NCBI GenBank assembly: GCA_043769845.1
Contig: JAYVIX010000100.1
Location: 1 to 18,124, forward strand
DNA length: 18,124 nt
Origin: UBA9547 sp043769845
GTDB lineage: Bacteria; Bacteroidota; Bacteroidia; Cytophagales; UBA9547
Direction: 5' to 3'
Shown here: positions 1 to 6,407 of the stretch, piece by piece
How the letters are laid out: each line of letters begins with the position of its first letter
Position numbering within the stretch: the stretch's first letter is position 1
Made by a program: the position numbers and the translations under genes
The notes under the pieces: model-generated
Seen by the model: only the letters and a program-made list of their open reading frames with translations
Database searches by the model: none
Told to the model about the DNA's origin: nothing

Positions 1-71
1 TAGGCTGAATCTGAAAATTAAGAAAAACGAAACCTTGAAAAATAATTCATAAAAATTGATCTAGAATTTAT

Positions 72-131
72 GTAATGAGGGCTGATTGACAATCGTGGAT
101 TTTGCCACGATTGTCAATCAGCCCTCATTAC
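72..131 (+). terminator. Long perfect hairpin terminator overlapping the 3' end of the LRR gene
   Basis: A perfect inverted repeat: arm 72-98 pairs base for base with 105-131 (27 bp) around the 6-nt loop 99-104. Read on the plus strand it is followed at once by six T (132-137), the form of an intrinsic terminator. On the minus strand no T-tract follows directly. The right arm carries the last codons and the TGA (116-114) of the minus-strand LRR gene, so that gene's mRNA 3' end folds back on its own coding sequence. The plus-strand transcript it would stop must come from outside the window on the left; none is visible in 1-71, which holds no recognisable gene. Confidence 0.75.
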
Positions 132-935
132 TTTTTTGGCACTTCCATCGCTGTACAGGTACAGATAAAGGCCGCCAGACAATTGGTCTTCTTTTATTTC
201 TTGACCATGCAGATTTACTATTCTTACGATCGTCTTGGAAGTGCGCAAAAAATCTTCTTCCACCCCAGTTGCGCAGGCACTATTCCAAATGGCAAAATTG
301 TCTTTGCGCCACAGGTCCGACCGAAGCTTTTGCGCATCAGTGATACATATTTCCTTCAGATTAGGATTTGAACCACACCAAACATATTCTAGACGAGGAT
401 TTTGTAATAAAACGAGATGTCGAAGCGCGTTTTCAAAACATTCGAGTTTGACCAAAGCGGTATTGTTGCTTAAATCCAAACTGTCGATCTTGTTGTGATG
501 ACAATCAATATGTACCATTTCTTTATTTTTACTTATGTCCACTTTGGACAGCTGATTGGCAGCGCAATGAAAATGTAACAGTCCGACATTATTGACTACA
601 TCAATGGTCGTCAATTGATTATCCGAACAGTAAAAATGCTGTAATGCGGTGTTTTTAGTAATATCAAGTGAACTCAAAACGTTTGAGCTACAATCTAGTT
701 CGATCAAAGCGGTAAATGCTTCTATTCCGGTCAGATCCTTTATTTGTCGATGATCAAAATAAAGTTTGGTTACTTTTGACGCTTCTTCTATTTGTATTTT
801 TCCGTCTGAATCAAGGTCTATACCTTCAGCAATCAATGCTTTTAAAAAATTGGAGTCAGGAATTGAAACAACATTTTGTGCCTGAATCCGAAGCACCCAA
901 AAAGTTAGAGACATAAAAAGTAGGAATGTTTTCAT
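114..935 (-). CDS. Secreted leucine-rich-repeat protein with EF-hand-like loop and T9SS sorting domain
   Basis: Predicted 273-residue exported protein. It starts with a signal peptide (MKTFLLFMSLTF..., probable cleavage near QA|Q at about residue 20). The open frame extends upstream to 1088, but the signal peptide fixes the start at 935. Residues 40-51 (DLDSDGKIQIEE) form a canonical Ca-binding EF-hand-type loop. About six LRR units of roughly 21 residues follow, each with a conserved Cys before Asn (LDCSSN, FYCSDN, FHCAAN, IDCHHN, LECFEN, VWCGSN). The C-terminus (IVRIVNLHGQEI ... GGLYLYLYSDG ... KKVMR) resembles a type A T9SS sorting domain, without an obvious PNP motif at its start. Such proteins are exported by Sec, then secreted or attached at the surface by T9SS. 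The ligand is unknown. A weak minus-strand -7 box (TATGTTCG, 962-955) lies upstream. It is divergent from metX. Confidence 0.8.
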   Translation of the reverse strand: MKTFLLFMSLTFWVLRIQAQNVVSIPDSNFLKALIAEGIDLDSDGKIQIEEASKVTKLYFDHRQIKDLTGIEAFTALIELDCSSNVLSSLDITKNTALQHFYCSDNQLTTIDVVNNVGLLHFHCAANQLSKVDISKNKEMVHIDCHHNKIDSLDLSNNTALVKLECFENALRHLVLLQNPRLEYVWCGSNPNLKEICITDAQKLRSDLWRKDNFAIWNSACATGVEEDFLRTSKTIVRIVNLHGQEIKEDQLSGGLYLYLYSDGSAKKVMRAD

Positions 936-1031
936 CACAACCAGCGATTTGTTTCGAACATAACGCATTTTTCCGATTAAAAGTATTTGTGAAGTTCTTG
1001 GCACAATCTTTCCGTTCTCTACGGTTTTAAA

Positions 1032-1060
1032 TTGATTGGCGAGTCTTTTTCCTATTTTTA
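1032..1060 (+). promoter_or_regulatory. Putative metX promoter
   Basis: TTG at 1032-1034, 18 nt of spacer, then TATTTTTA at 1053-1060, one base from the Bacteroidota -7 consensus TAnnTTTG. Initiation would fall near 1067. That excludes the furthest-upstream TTG (1032) as start codon and favours TTG at 1077. Spacing is slightly short and the final G is missing, so this is a moderate call. Confidence 0.4.
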
Positions 1061-1076
1061 CAAAAATTATTGCCTT

Positions 1077-2099
1077 TTGAATCATCACATATTCAAATAC
1101 AACCAGCCTTTTGAATTAGAGTCTGGCGAAATCTTGCCTTCGATCCAAATCACTTATTCTACTTGGGGCACCTACGATCCCGATAAAAATAATGTCGTAT
1201 GGATATGTCATGCCCTCACGGCCAATTCGGATGTTTCGTCATGGTGGGAAGGTGTGGTAGGCGAAAAACAGGTGTTCGATCCTGAAAAACAGTTCATTGT
1301 TTGCGCAGCCATCATTGGTTCGTGCTACGGAAGTTCTGGCCCATTAGACATCAACCCGCTTACAAAGCGCCAATACTTCTTGGATTTCCCGATGGTGACA
1401 ATCCGCGACATGGCTCGCGCGCATATTTTGTTATGCAATCATTTGGGAATAAAGCACATACATTCGTTAGTAGGCGGTTCGTTGGGAGGCCAGCAAGCCT
1501 TGGAATGGGCGGTGATGGAAAATGGTCGTTTCGATCATCTAATCGTACTCGCCACCAATGCCTACCATTCGCCTTGGGGCATTGCACTGAACGAAACCCA
1601 ACGAATGGCGATTGCGGCAGATCCTACTTGGACCATGCAAGACGAAAACGCTGGGCGCGAAGGTTTGAAAGCAGCTCGTGCTATTGCCTTTCTTTCGTAC
1701 CGCAATTTTGAAGCCTATCAGAAAACACAGTCTGAAACGGATATTGAAAAACTGGATCATTATCGAGCCAGTTCGTATCAGTTGCACCAAGGAAACAAAT
1801 TAGTGAGCCGGTTCAATTGCCATGCTTATTATTATTTGACAAAAGCCCTTGATTCGCATCACTTGGGGCGAGGGCGTGGCGGTGTGCTCCATGCGTTGGC
1901 CAGTATTTCGGCTAAAACGTTGGTGGTCGGTATTAGTAGCGATATTTTATTTCCTGTTTCTGAACAAAAATTTCTGGCCGAGCATATCAAAGGAGCTGAA
2001 TATCAAGAGATTGATTCCTTTTATGGCCATGACGGTTTCTTGACAGAAGCAAAAGCGATTTCACAATTGTTCAGAGAATTTTATTTAATTAATAGTTAA
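1077..2099 (+). CDS. metX: Homoserine O-acyltransferase (MetX family)
   Basis: Alpha/beta-hydrolase enzyme that acylates L-homoserine (normally from acetyl-CoA), the first committed step from homoserine to methionine; cytosolic. Family landmarks: VVWICHALTANSD near the N-terminus (oxyanion region), the nucleophile elbow GGSLGGQQALEW with Ser135, Asp289 in GISSDILFP, and His318 in YGHDGFL, giving a complete Ser-Asp-His triad. Length is 340 residues from TTG 1077, normal for the family. No in-frame ATG exists near the N-terminus; TTG at 1032 would add 15 residues but lies upstream of the likely transcription start. It is followed after 57 nt by homoserine dehydrogenase on the same strand, so substrate supply and use are probably co-transcribed. 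Acetyl versus succinyl donor cannot be settled by eye. Confidence 0.93.
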   Translation: MNHHIFKYNQPFELESGEILPSIQITYSTWGTYDPDKNNVVWICHALTANSDVSSWWEGVVGEKQVFDPEKQFIVCAAIIGSCYGSSGPLDINPLTKRQYFLDFPMVTIRDMARAHILLCNHLGIKHIHSLVGGSLGGQQALEWAVMENGRFDHLIVLATNAYHSPWGIALNETQRMAIAADPTWTMQDENAGREGLKAARAIAFLSYRNFEAYQKTQSETDIEKLDHYRASSYQLHQGNKLVSRFNCHAYYYLTKALDSHHLGRGRGGVLHALASISAKTLVVGISSDILFPVSEQKFLAEHIKGAEYQEIDSFYGHDGFLTEAKAISQLFREFYLINS

Positions 2100-2120
2100 T
2101 AATTAAAAATTAATAGTGAG

Positions 2121-2154
2121 CTACTAACGACTTGCTACTAACGACTTGCTACTA
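2121..2154 (+). repeat. 14-bp tandem repeat in the metX-hom spacer
   Basis: The unit ctactaacgacttg occurs twice exactly (2121-2134, 2135-2148), followed by a partial third copy ctacta (2149-2154), ending 2 nt before the ATG of homoserine dehydrogenase at 2157. Just before it is a very AT-rich stretch built from attaat/ttaat motifs (about 2087-2117). The repeat occupies the ribosome-landing zone of the downstream gene. Confidence 0.9.
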
Positions 2155-2156
2155 TT

Positions 2157-3356
2157 ATGAACAAGACACTAAAAATTGGGCTTTTTGGCTATGGCGTAGT
2201 CGGACATGGGATTTATGAAATCTTGGCTCAAAAATTGGGTTTCGATGTAGAAATCGTAAAAATCTGCGTGAAGGACCGAACCAAAAAGCGAGACCTTCCG
2301 ATGGATCGTTTCACGTTTGACAGAAACGAAATTTTGGACAATCCCGAAATTAATCTGATCGTAGAAGTAATCAATGACTCGGAAGCCGCTCTTGAGATCG
2401 TGAAAACTTCGCTAGACAAAGGGAAAAACGTAGTCACTGCCAACAAAAAAATGATTGCCGAGCATTTGGCTGATCTCATTCGTTTGCAAAAAGAAAACAA
2501 TGTTTCGTTGCTTTACGAAGGATCTACTTGCGGTAGCATCCCCATTATCAGAACTTTAGAAGAATATTACGACAACGAATTATTGTTTTCGGTAAGCGGA
2601 ATTTTCAATAGTTCGTCCAATTATATCGTTTCGCGCATTTTCAAAGACAATATCGATTTTGACATTGCTCTGAAACAAGCCCAAGATTTGGGTTTCCTCG
2701 AAAGTGATCCTACACTCGATCTTTCAGGAATGGACGCACTTTACAAAGTATGTATCATTGCGGCACATGCGTATGGCGTGTTTGTAAAACCCGAATTGGT
2801 ACTCAACCACGGCATACAAAATCTGAACGATTACGACATTCAGTACGCAAAAGAAAAAGGCGTCCGTATAAAAACGGTAAGTATAGTTCGTAAAATGAGT
2901 GATTCATCCGTCACCATGTTTTCGATGCCACAATTTATTCCGCGCGGACATAAATTGTATTTTATTGAAAATGAATTGAATGCAGTCATTGTAGAAGCTT
3001 CTTTTTCGGATCAGCAATTTTATATGGGAAAAGGCGCAGGCGGTCATCCGATTGGTTCGGCTATTCTGTCGGACATTTCGGCCAACTTGTACGGCTATCG
3101 GTATGAGTACAAAAAGTACCTGAATACCAAGAAGATGGACTACGTGACCAATCTTGAATTGGAGGTTTACCTGAGGTATTATGACGAGAAAAACGTGGCC
3201 TTATTTCAATTCGATAAAATTACAGAACGCTATTACGGACAAGATTTCAACTATGTAGTGGGTACTGTGAAACTAGACAATCTGCTAAAAAACAAAACAC
3301 GCCTCAATAGTGCCGATGTGCTGATGGTATGGACAGGAAAATGGAAGGTTTTATAA
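2157..3356 (+). CDS. hom: Homoserine dehydrogenase
   Basis: NAD(P)-dependent reduction of aspartate semialdehyde to homoserine, the branch point to methionine and threonine. The N-terminal Rossmann motif is GLFGYGVVGHGI (about residues 8-19). NVVTANKKMIA and YEGSTCGSIPII correspond to the conserved cofactor/substrate segments. DPTLDLSGMDALYK holds the catalytic-type pair Asp193 and Lys197. GKGAGGHPIGSAILSDI matches the usual GxGAGxxPTAxAVxxDI. About 90 further C-terminal residues may be a degenerate ACT-like regulatory domain (weak inference). It is a stand-alone enzyme, not fused to aspartokinase. Oddity: the segment usually read as GI.NG(T/S)(T/S)NYI is GIFNSSSNYI here. Probably in an operon with metX. 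Confidence 0.92.
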   Translation: MNKTLKIGLFGYGVVGHGIYEILAQKLGFDVEIVKICVKDRTKKRDLPMDRFTFDRNEILDNPEINLIVEVINDSEAALEIVKTSLDKGKNVVTANKKMIAEHLADLIRLQKENNVSLLYEGSTCGSIPIIRTLEEYYDNELLFSVSGIFNSSSNYIVSRIFKDNIDFDIALKQAQDLGFLESDPTLDLSGMDALYKVCIIAAHAYGVFVKPELVLNHGIQNLNDYDIQYAKEKGVRIKTVSIVRKMSDSSVTMFSMPQFIPRGHKLYFIENELNAVIVEASFSDQQFYMGKGAGGHPIGSAILSDISANLYGYRYEYKKYLNTKKMDYVTNLELEVYLRYYDEKNVALFQFDKITERYYGQDFNYVVGTVKLDNLLKNKTRLNSADVLMVWTGKWKVL

Positions 3357-3375
3357 AAGGACAAACCTCGCTATT

Positions 3376-4443
3376 TCAGAATTTATCAAAAAAACGTACC
3401 AATTCTTCTATTTCTCTATCAGAAATGGCTGGAAAATTAGCGACTCTGAATGAATTATTTTTCATTGACCCGTAGCCGTTTCCGAGGATTAAACCATTCT
3501 GTCCAGCTACTTTTTTTAGTTCTGAAATAAAATCAGGTTCGCCCTCAAAGGCCAAAACAGTATCGGAATAGCAAAACGGATTTTGACTAATTGGCTGAAA
3601 TTCCGAATAGCCTTGAAAGTAACTGTAAAGATGTTTGGCTCGAGTTTCGGTCTTTTTACCTATTTCCTGACTGTTAGAAAGTGTCTCTAATAGTCTGAAT
3701 AATAGGTAAATATCTAGCACATTGGGGGTATAATGCGTTTGATTTTTAAGACTATTTTGGTGAATATTCAGAAAACTATTGTAGTGCCGATTTTCGCCAA
3801 TAGATTCGGCTTTTTGTACGACAGCATCCGAATAAATAACTAAGCCAAGTCCGGAAGGCAATCCGAAACACTTTTGAACGGAAGCAAACCAGAGGTCGGC
3901 ATTGCCAATAGTGAGATCAATTCCCCCTAGCGAACTGGTAGCGTCCACAGCAATGTATTGATCGATAAAGGCTTTGCGAAATGCGCCCAACACTTCGTCA
4001 TGAATTTGGGTTCCGTTGGCGGTTTCGTTTTGGGTGAGACAAATCCATTCGTTTTCAAGCGGAATATCCAGTATTTCGGGCTTCAGTAAAGTGTCCACCG
4101 AAAAATCGATTTCTTCGGATTCGGGCTTTAAGTTTTTAGAAATTTCAAACCATTTTTTGCCAAAATCGCCATTATATAAATGAGTCGTTTGTTTTTCGAC
4201 TAGTGATTGAGCAATAATTTCCCAACATTCGGTTGCCGAGGAAACAAAAGCCAAATGATAACCATCGGGTACGTTCAGAAAATCAAAAAGTCGCGCTCTG
4301 GTGAGTCGGTACATCTCCTCAAAAGCTGCACTGCGATGGTTCATGCTCAGAATTCCCTTTGCAAAAGCGTCTGCCGCAAAAGCGGGTACCTGATCGTAAA
4401 TACGTGAAGGACCTGGATAAAAAGTGGCGTTGAACAATTTCAT
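3376..4443 (-). CDS. Class V PLP-dependent aminotransferase (SerC/alanine-glyoxylate-like)
   Basis: Predicted 355-residue fold-type I aminotransferase. The N-terminus FYPGPSRIYDQV and the segment SMNHRSAAFEEM are the substrate/phosphate-side motifs of the class V group that includes phosphoserine and alanine-glyoxylate aminotransferases. AVDATSSLGG carries the PLP-pyridine Asp. SVQKCFGLPSGLG has the Schiff-base lysine, Lys191. C-terminal NNSFRVANFPAI is the usual small-domain ending. The start is ATG 4443, giving the family-like beginning MKLFNATFYPGPS; an in-frame upstream start at 4485 would only add an unlikely leader. It does not look like the canonical Bacteroidota SerC, so the substrate is left open. 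It lies downstream of the thioesterase on the same strand and converges on hom with 19 nt between stops. Confidence 0.8.
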   Translation of the reverse strand: MKLFNATFYPGPSRIYDQVPAFAADAFAKGILSMNHRSAAFEEMYRLTRARLFDFLNVPDGYHLAFVSSATECWEIIAQSLVEKQTTHLYNGDFGKKWFEISKNLKPESEEIDFSVDTLLKPEILDIPLENEWICLTQNETANGTQIHDEVLGAFRKAFIDQYIAVDATSSLGGIDLTIGNADLWFASVQKCFGLPSGLGLVIYSDAVVQKAESIGENRHYNSFLNIHQNSLKNQTHYTPNVLDIYLLFRLLETLSNSQEIGKKTETRAKHLYSYFQGYSEFQPISQNPFCYSDTVLAFEGEPDFISELKKVAGQNGLILGNGYGSMKNNSFRVANFPAISDREIEELVRFFDKF

Positions 4444-4460
4444 TCTACTATGTTTTGTCT

Positions 4461-4489
4461 GGTATTGGTTCAGCCTAAAACCCAATACC
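4461..4489 (-). other. Intercistronic hairpin before the aminotransferase
   Basis: Arms ggtattgg (4461-4468) and ccaatacc (4482-4489) form an 8-bp stem in the 64-nt spacer between the thioesterase stop and the aminotransferase start. No T-tract follows on the minus strand (next bases AGACAAAAC), so it is not a clear terminator. It could be a partial attenuator, an mRNA-stability element, or chance. Confidence 0.35.
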
Positions 4490-4507
4490 TAATTTCTAAG
4501 ACCTATT

Positions 4508-5038
4508 TTAATCAAATAGCGCTTTCAATCCGCTGGCTTCCGAGGGTTTCATTTTTCCAGCCAAAACCAAACGCATTTCTCTGCGGTTCAGTGCACTTTC
4601 GTACAATGCTTTTTCGCCATCTGTTTCAGGAATTACTTCTGGTACAGCAACAGGTTTGCCGTTTTCGCCCAAAGCCACAAAGGTAAAATAGGCTTCATTG
4701 CTTTTAAATTTACGTCTTGCAGGCACATCTTCGCCCCATACTTGTATATGTACTTCCATCGAAGTGGTGAACGCCCGAGTCACTTTCGCTTTCAGGGTCA
4801 GTACATTTCCAAGTTTGATTGGTTCTTTGAACGATACATTATCAACGGATGCTGTCACAACTAAGCGGTTCGAATGACGTTGTGCCGCGATGGCTGCGAT
4901 TACGTCCATCCAATGCATCAGTTTTCCACCCATCAGGTTGAAAATCATGTTGGTGTCGTTGGGCATGACAAGTTCTGTCATTTCGGAATACGATTCCGAA
5001 CAAGGTCTTGGGTTCATTATTTCTGTGTTGCTTTCCAT
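4508..5038 (-). CDS. Acyl-CoA thioesterase (hotdog fold)
   Basis: Predicted 176-residue single-hotdog acyl-CoA hydrolase of the YciA/ACOT group, cytosolic, cleaving acyl-CoA to free acid and CoA. Visible motifs: MTELVMPNDTN near residues 20-30, then N34-LMGGKLMHWMD with the active-site-region Asp45 on the central helix, followed by AIAAQRHSNRLVVTASVDNVSF, very typical of the family. The C-terminal third is charged and less conserved. ATG 5038 overlaps the pcm stop by 22 nt and has GGAG a few bases upstream, unusual here. A second ATG at 5017 overlaps the pcm TAA as TAATG, so translational coupling is likely with either start. Physiological substrate unknown. Confidence 0.85.
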   Translation of the reverse strand: MESNTEIMNPRPCSESYSEMTELVMPNDTNMIFNLMGGKLMHWMDVIAAIAAQRHSNRLVVTASVDNVSFKEPIKLGNVLTLKAKVTRAFTTSMEVHIQVWGEDVPARRKFKSNEAYFTFVALGENGKPVAVPEVIPETDGEKALYESALNRREMRLVLAGKMKPSEASGLKALFD

Positions 5039-5679
5039 CCTTTTTCTCCGACTAAGGGCACAAATCTGAATATGCCATGTTCTTCTTTAGTAATATTTCC
5101 CTGTATGTCTTTTTTGTATCTAACCATCAATTGCGACTTGCCATCGCCAATCGGGATCACCATAATACCACCTTTGTCTAATTGCTCGAGCAAAGAATCG
5201 GGCGCAACAGGAGCACCTGCCGTGACAATGATTTTTTGAAAGGGCGCATGAGCTTTTAATCCTAAGCTTCCATCTGCCAAAAACAAGTCGGCCTTATAGC
5301 CAAGTTTTTGCAAAATCAAACTCGCGCTTTTATGCAAGGTTTTTATTCGTTCGATTGAAAAAAGCTTGGCTCCCATTTCGCACAAAATGGACGCTTGATA
5401 TCCCGAACCAGTCCCGATTTCCAGCACTTTATCGCCACGTTTTAGTTCTAATAATTGAGATTGAAACGCAACTGTATAAGGTTGAGAAATGGTTTGTCCA
5501 TCCCCAATCGGAAAGGCTTTGTCAGTATAGGCTTGTTCCAAAAAAGCCGATTCGAGGAAAACATGACGAGGTACAGTCTGCATAGCCGACAAAACTGTTT
5601 GGTCAACAATCCCTTTGTCGACCATTTCTTTGACTAATTTTTTACGGAGACCTTTGTGTTTGTAATCGTCAATTAACAT
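5017..5679 (-). CDS. pcm: Protein-L-isoaspartate O-methyltransferase
   Basis: Repairs damaged proteins by methylating L-isoaspartyl residues with S-adenosylmethionine. The 220-residue length is standard. The N-terminal helix KLVKEMVDKGIVDQTVLSAM and VPRHVFLESAFLEQAYTDKA match the family. GDGQTISQPYTVA (residues 59-71) is the substrate-side signature with the conserved TISQP. VLEIGTGSGYQAS (85-97) is SAM motif I. VTAGAPVAPDSLLEQLDKGG and MVIPIG are the distal Rossmann elements. First gene of the minus-strand pcm-thioesterase-aminotransferase run, starting 59 bp from ribE on the opposite strand. Confidence 0.95.
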   Translation of the reverse strand: MLIDDYKHKGLRKKLVKEMVDKGIVDQTVLSAMQTVPRHVFLESAFLEQAYTDKAFPIGDGQTISQPYTVAFQSQLLELKRGDKVLEIGTGSGYQASILCEMGAKLFSIERIKTLHKSASLILQKLGYKADLFLADGSLGLKAHAPFQKIIVTAGAPVAPDSLLEQLDKGGIMVIPIGDGKSQLMVRYKKDIQGNITKEEHGIFRFVPLVGEKGWKATQK

Positions 5680-5681
5680 GC

Positions 5682-5712
5682 TTGCAAAAATGGAAGGTAA
5701 ATATAACCTTTG
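5682..5712 (+). promoter_or_regulatory. Putative ribE promoter
   Basis: TTG (5682-5684), 20 nt, then AACCTTTG (5705-5712). This fits the Bacteroidota TTG-N19/20-TAnnTTTG layout with one change (A for T at the first position of the -7 box). The ATG of ribE is at 5739, implying a leader of about 20 nt. Confidence 0.45.
5698..5705 (-). promoter_or_regulatory. Putative pcm -7 box
   Basis: Read on the minus strand as TATATTTA, one base from TAnnTTTG, 18 nt upstream of the pcm ATG (5679). It shares a base with the opposing ribE -7 box at 5705-5712. I see no good -33 element. Confidence 0.35.
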
Positions 5713-5738
5713 TTAGGCAAAGCTAAAGGAAAGAAAAG

Positions 5739-6347
5739 ATGTTTACAGGCATAATTGAATGTATGGGTTTGGTGAAAGAAACCCAAAAACATTCCAACGG
5801 AAATGTCGAATTTAGAGTACAAGCACCTTTTGTAGAAGAACTAGTTCTGGGTCAAAGCATTGCCCATAATGGAGTTTGCCTCACCGTGACGGCTATCGAG
5901 AATGGGATATATAATGTAACCGCTATCGAAGAAACGCTTGAGAGAACAAATTTGGGCGAAATAAAAGCCTATGAATTTGTCAATCTCGAACGATGTATGC
6001 CTGCCACAGGCAGATTTGATGGACACATCGTGCAAGGACACGTGGACACGACAGGAGTTTGTGAGGAAGTAATTTCAAAAGATGGAAGTTGGATCTTCAA
6101 ATTTTCGCATGAATCACGACATGAATACATGACAATTGAAAAGGGTTCTATCTGTGTAAATGGCATTTCGTTGACGGTGGCTAGTTCTGAAAATAATAGT
6201 TTCACTGTGGCTATAATTCCTTTTACATTTGAACATACCAACTTGAAATCGGTTGCTAAAGGCACGAAAGTCAACTTGGAGTTTGATATTTTAGGGAAAT
6301 ATTTGTGTAAAATGACCCAAAATCTCACATCACACTTTGATAGGTAA
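5739..6347 (+). CDS. ribE: Riboflavin synthase, alpha subunit
   Basis: Last step of riboflavin synthesis: dismutation of two 6,7-dimethyl-8-ribityllumazine molecules to riboflavin; cytosolic trimer. The protein of 202 residues shows the internal duplication of the family: MFTGIIE at the N-terminus, GQSIAHNGVCLTV (38-50) in the first barrel, and the matching EKGSICVNGISLTV (134-147) in the second. Linker GRFDGHIVQGHVDTTG (91-106) and FDILGKYL near the end are diagnostic. No other riboflavin gene is in the window, so it is a dispersed pathway gene. The last codons contain the -33 element of the next gene's promoter. Confidence 0.96.
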   Translation: MFTGIIECMGLVKETQKHSNGNVEFRVQAPFVEELVLGQSIAHNGVCLTVTAIENGIYNVTAIEETLERTNLGEIKAYEFVNLERCMPATGRFDGHIVQGHVDTTGVCEEVISKDGSWIFKFSHESRHEYMTIEKGSICVNGISLTVASSENNSFTVAIIPFTFEHTNLKSVAKGTKVNLEFDILGKYLCKMTQNLTSHFDR

Positions 6348-6367
6348 ATATAAAATCCCTATTTTTG
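6336..6367 (+). promoter_or_regulatory. Near-consensus Bacteroidota promoter for the PorG-like gene
   Basis: TTTG at 6336-6339, exactly 20 nt, then TATTTTTG at 6360-6367. This is a full match to the Bacteroidota housekeeping pattern TTTG-N19/20-TAnnTTTG. The -33 element lies within the last codons of ribE. Transcription would begin near 6374, about 34 nt before the preferred ATG at 6408. Confidence 0.7.
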
Positions 6368-6407
6368 GAGACTACATCATATCACCATTCACAAAATGGA
6401 GTACCTT

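Noticed and set aside
86..498. Several overlapping plus-strand frames over the LRR gene
   Set aside because: They are antisense to the LRR repeats and sorting domain, start within the palindrome, and show no protein features.
936..1076. SAM riboswitch before metX
   Set aside because: SAM-sensing leaders occur before methionine genes, but the likely promoter box at 1053-1060 leaves almost no leader and I see no conserved core such as a GCTAAA-type element.
1301..1711. 136-codon plus-strand frame inside metX
   Set aside because: It overlaps the catalytic region of metX in another frame; composition (many His, Arg, Cys) is typical of an out-of-frame reading.
2087..2154. CRISPR-like repeat array
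   Set aside because: There are no spacers; it is a short direct tandem repeat next to AT-rich sequence, with no cas gene in the window.
3346..3368. Hairpin between convergent hom and aminotransferase genes
   Set aside because: The stem is only 6 bp (aggttt/aaacct) with an 11-nt loop and no T-tract, much weaker than the other terminators.
5713..5738. FMN riboswitch before ribE
   Set aside because: The leader between the promoter box and the ATG is only about 26 nt, far too short; only a 5-bp ctttg/caaag dyad is present.
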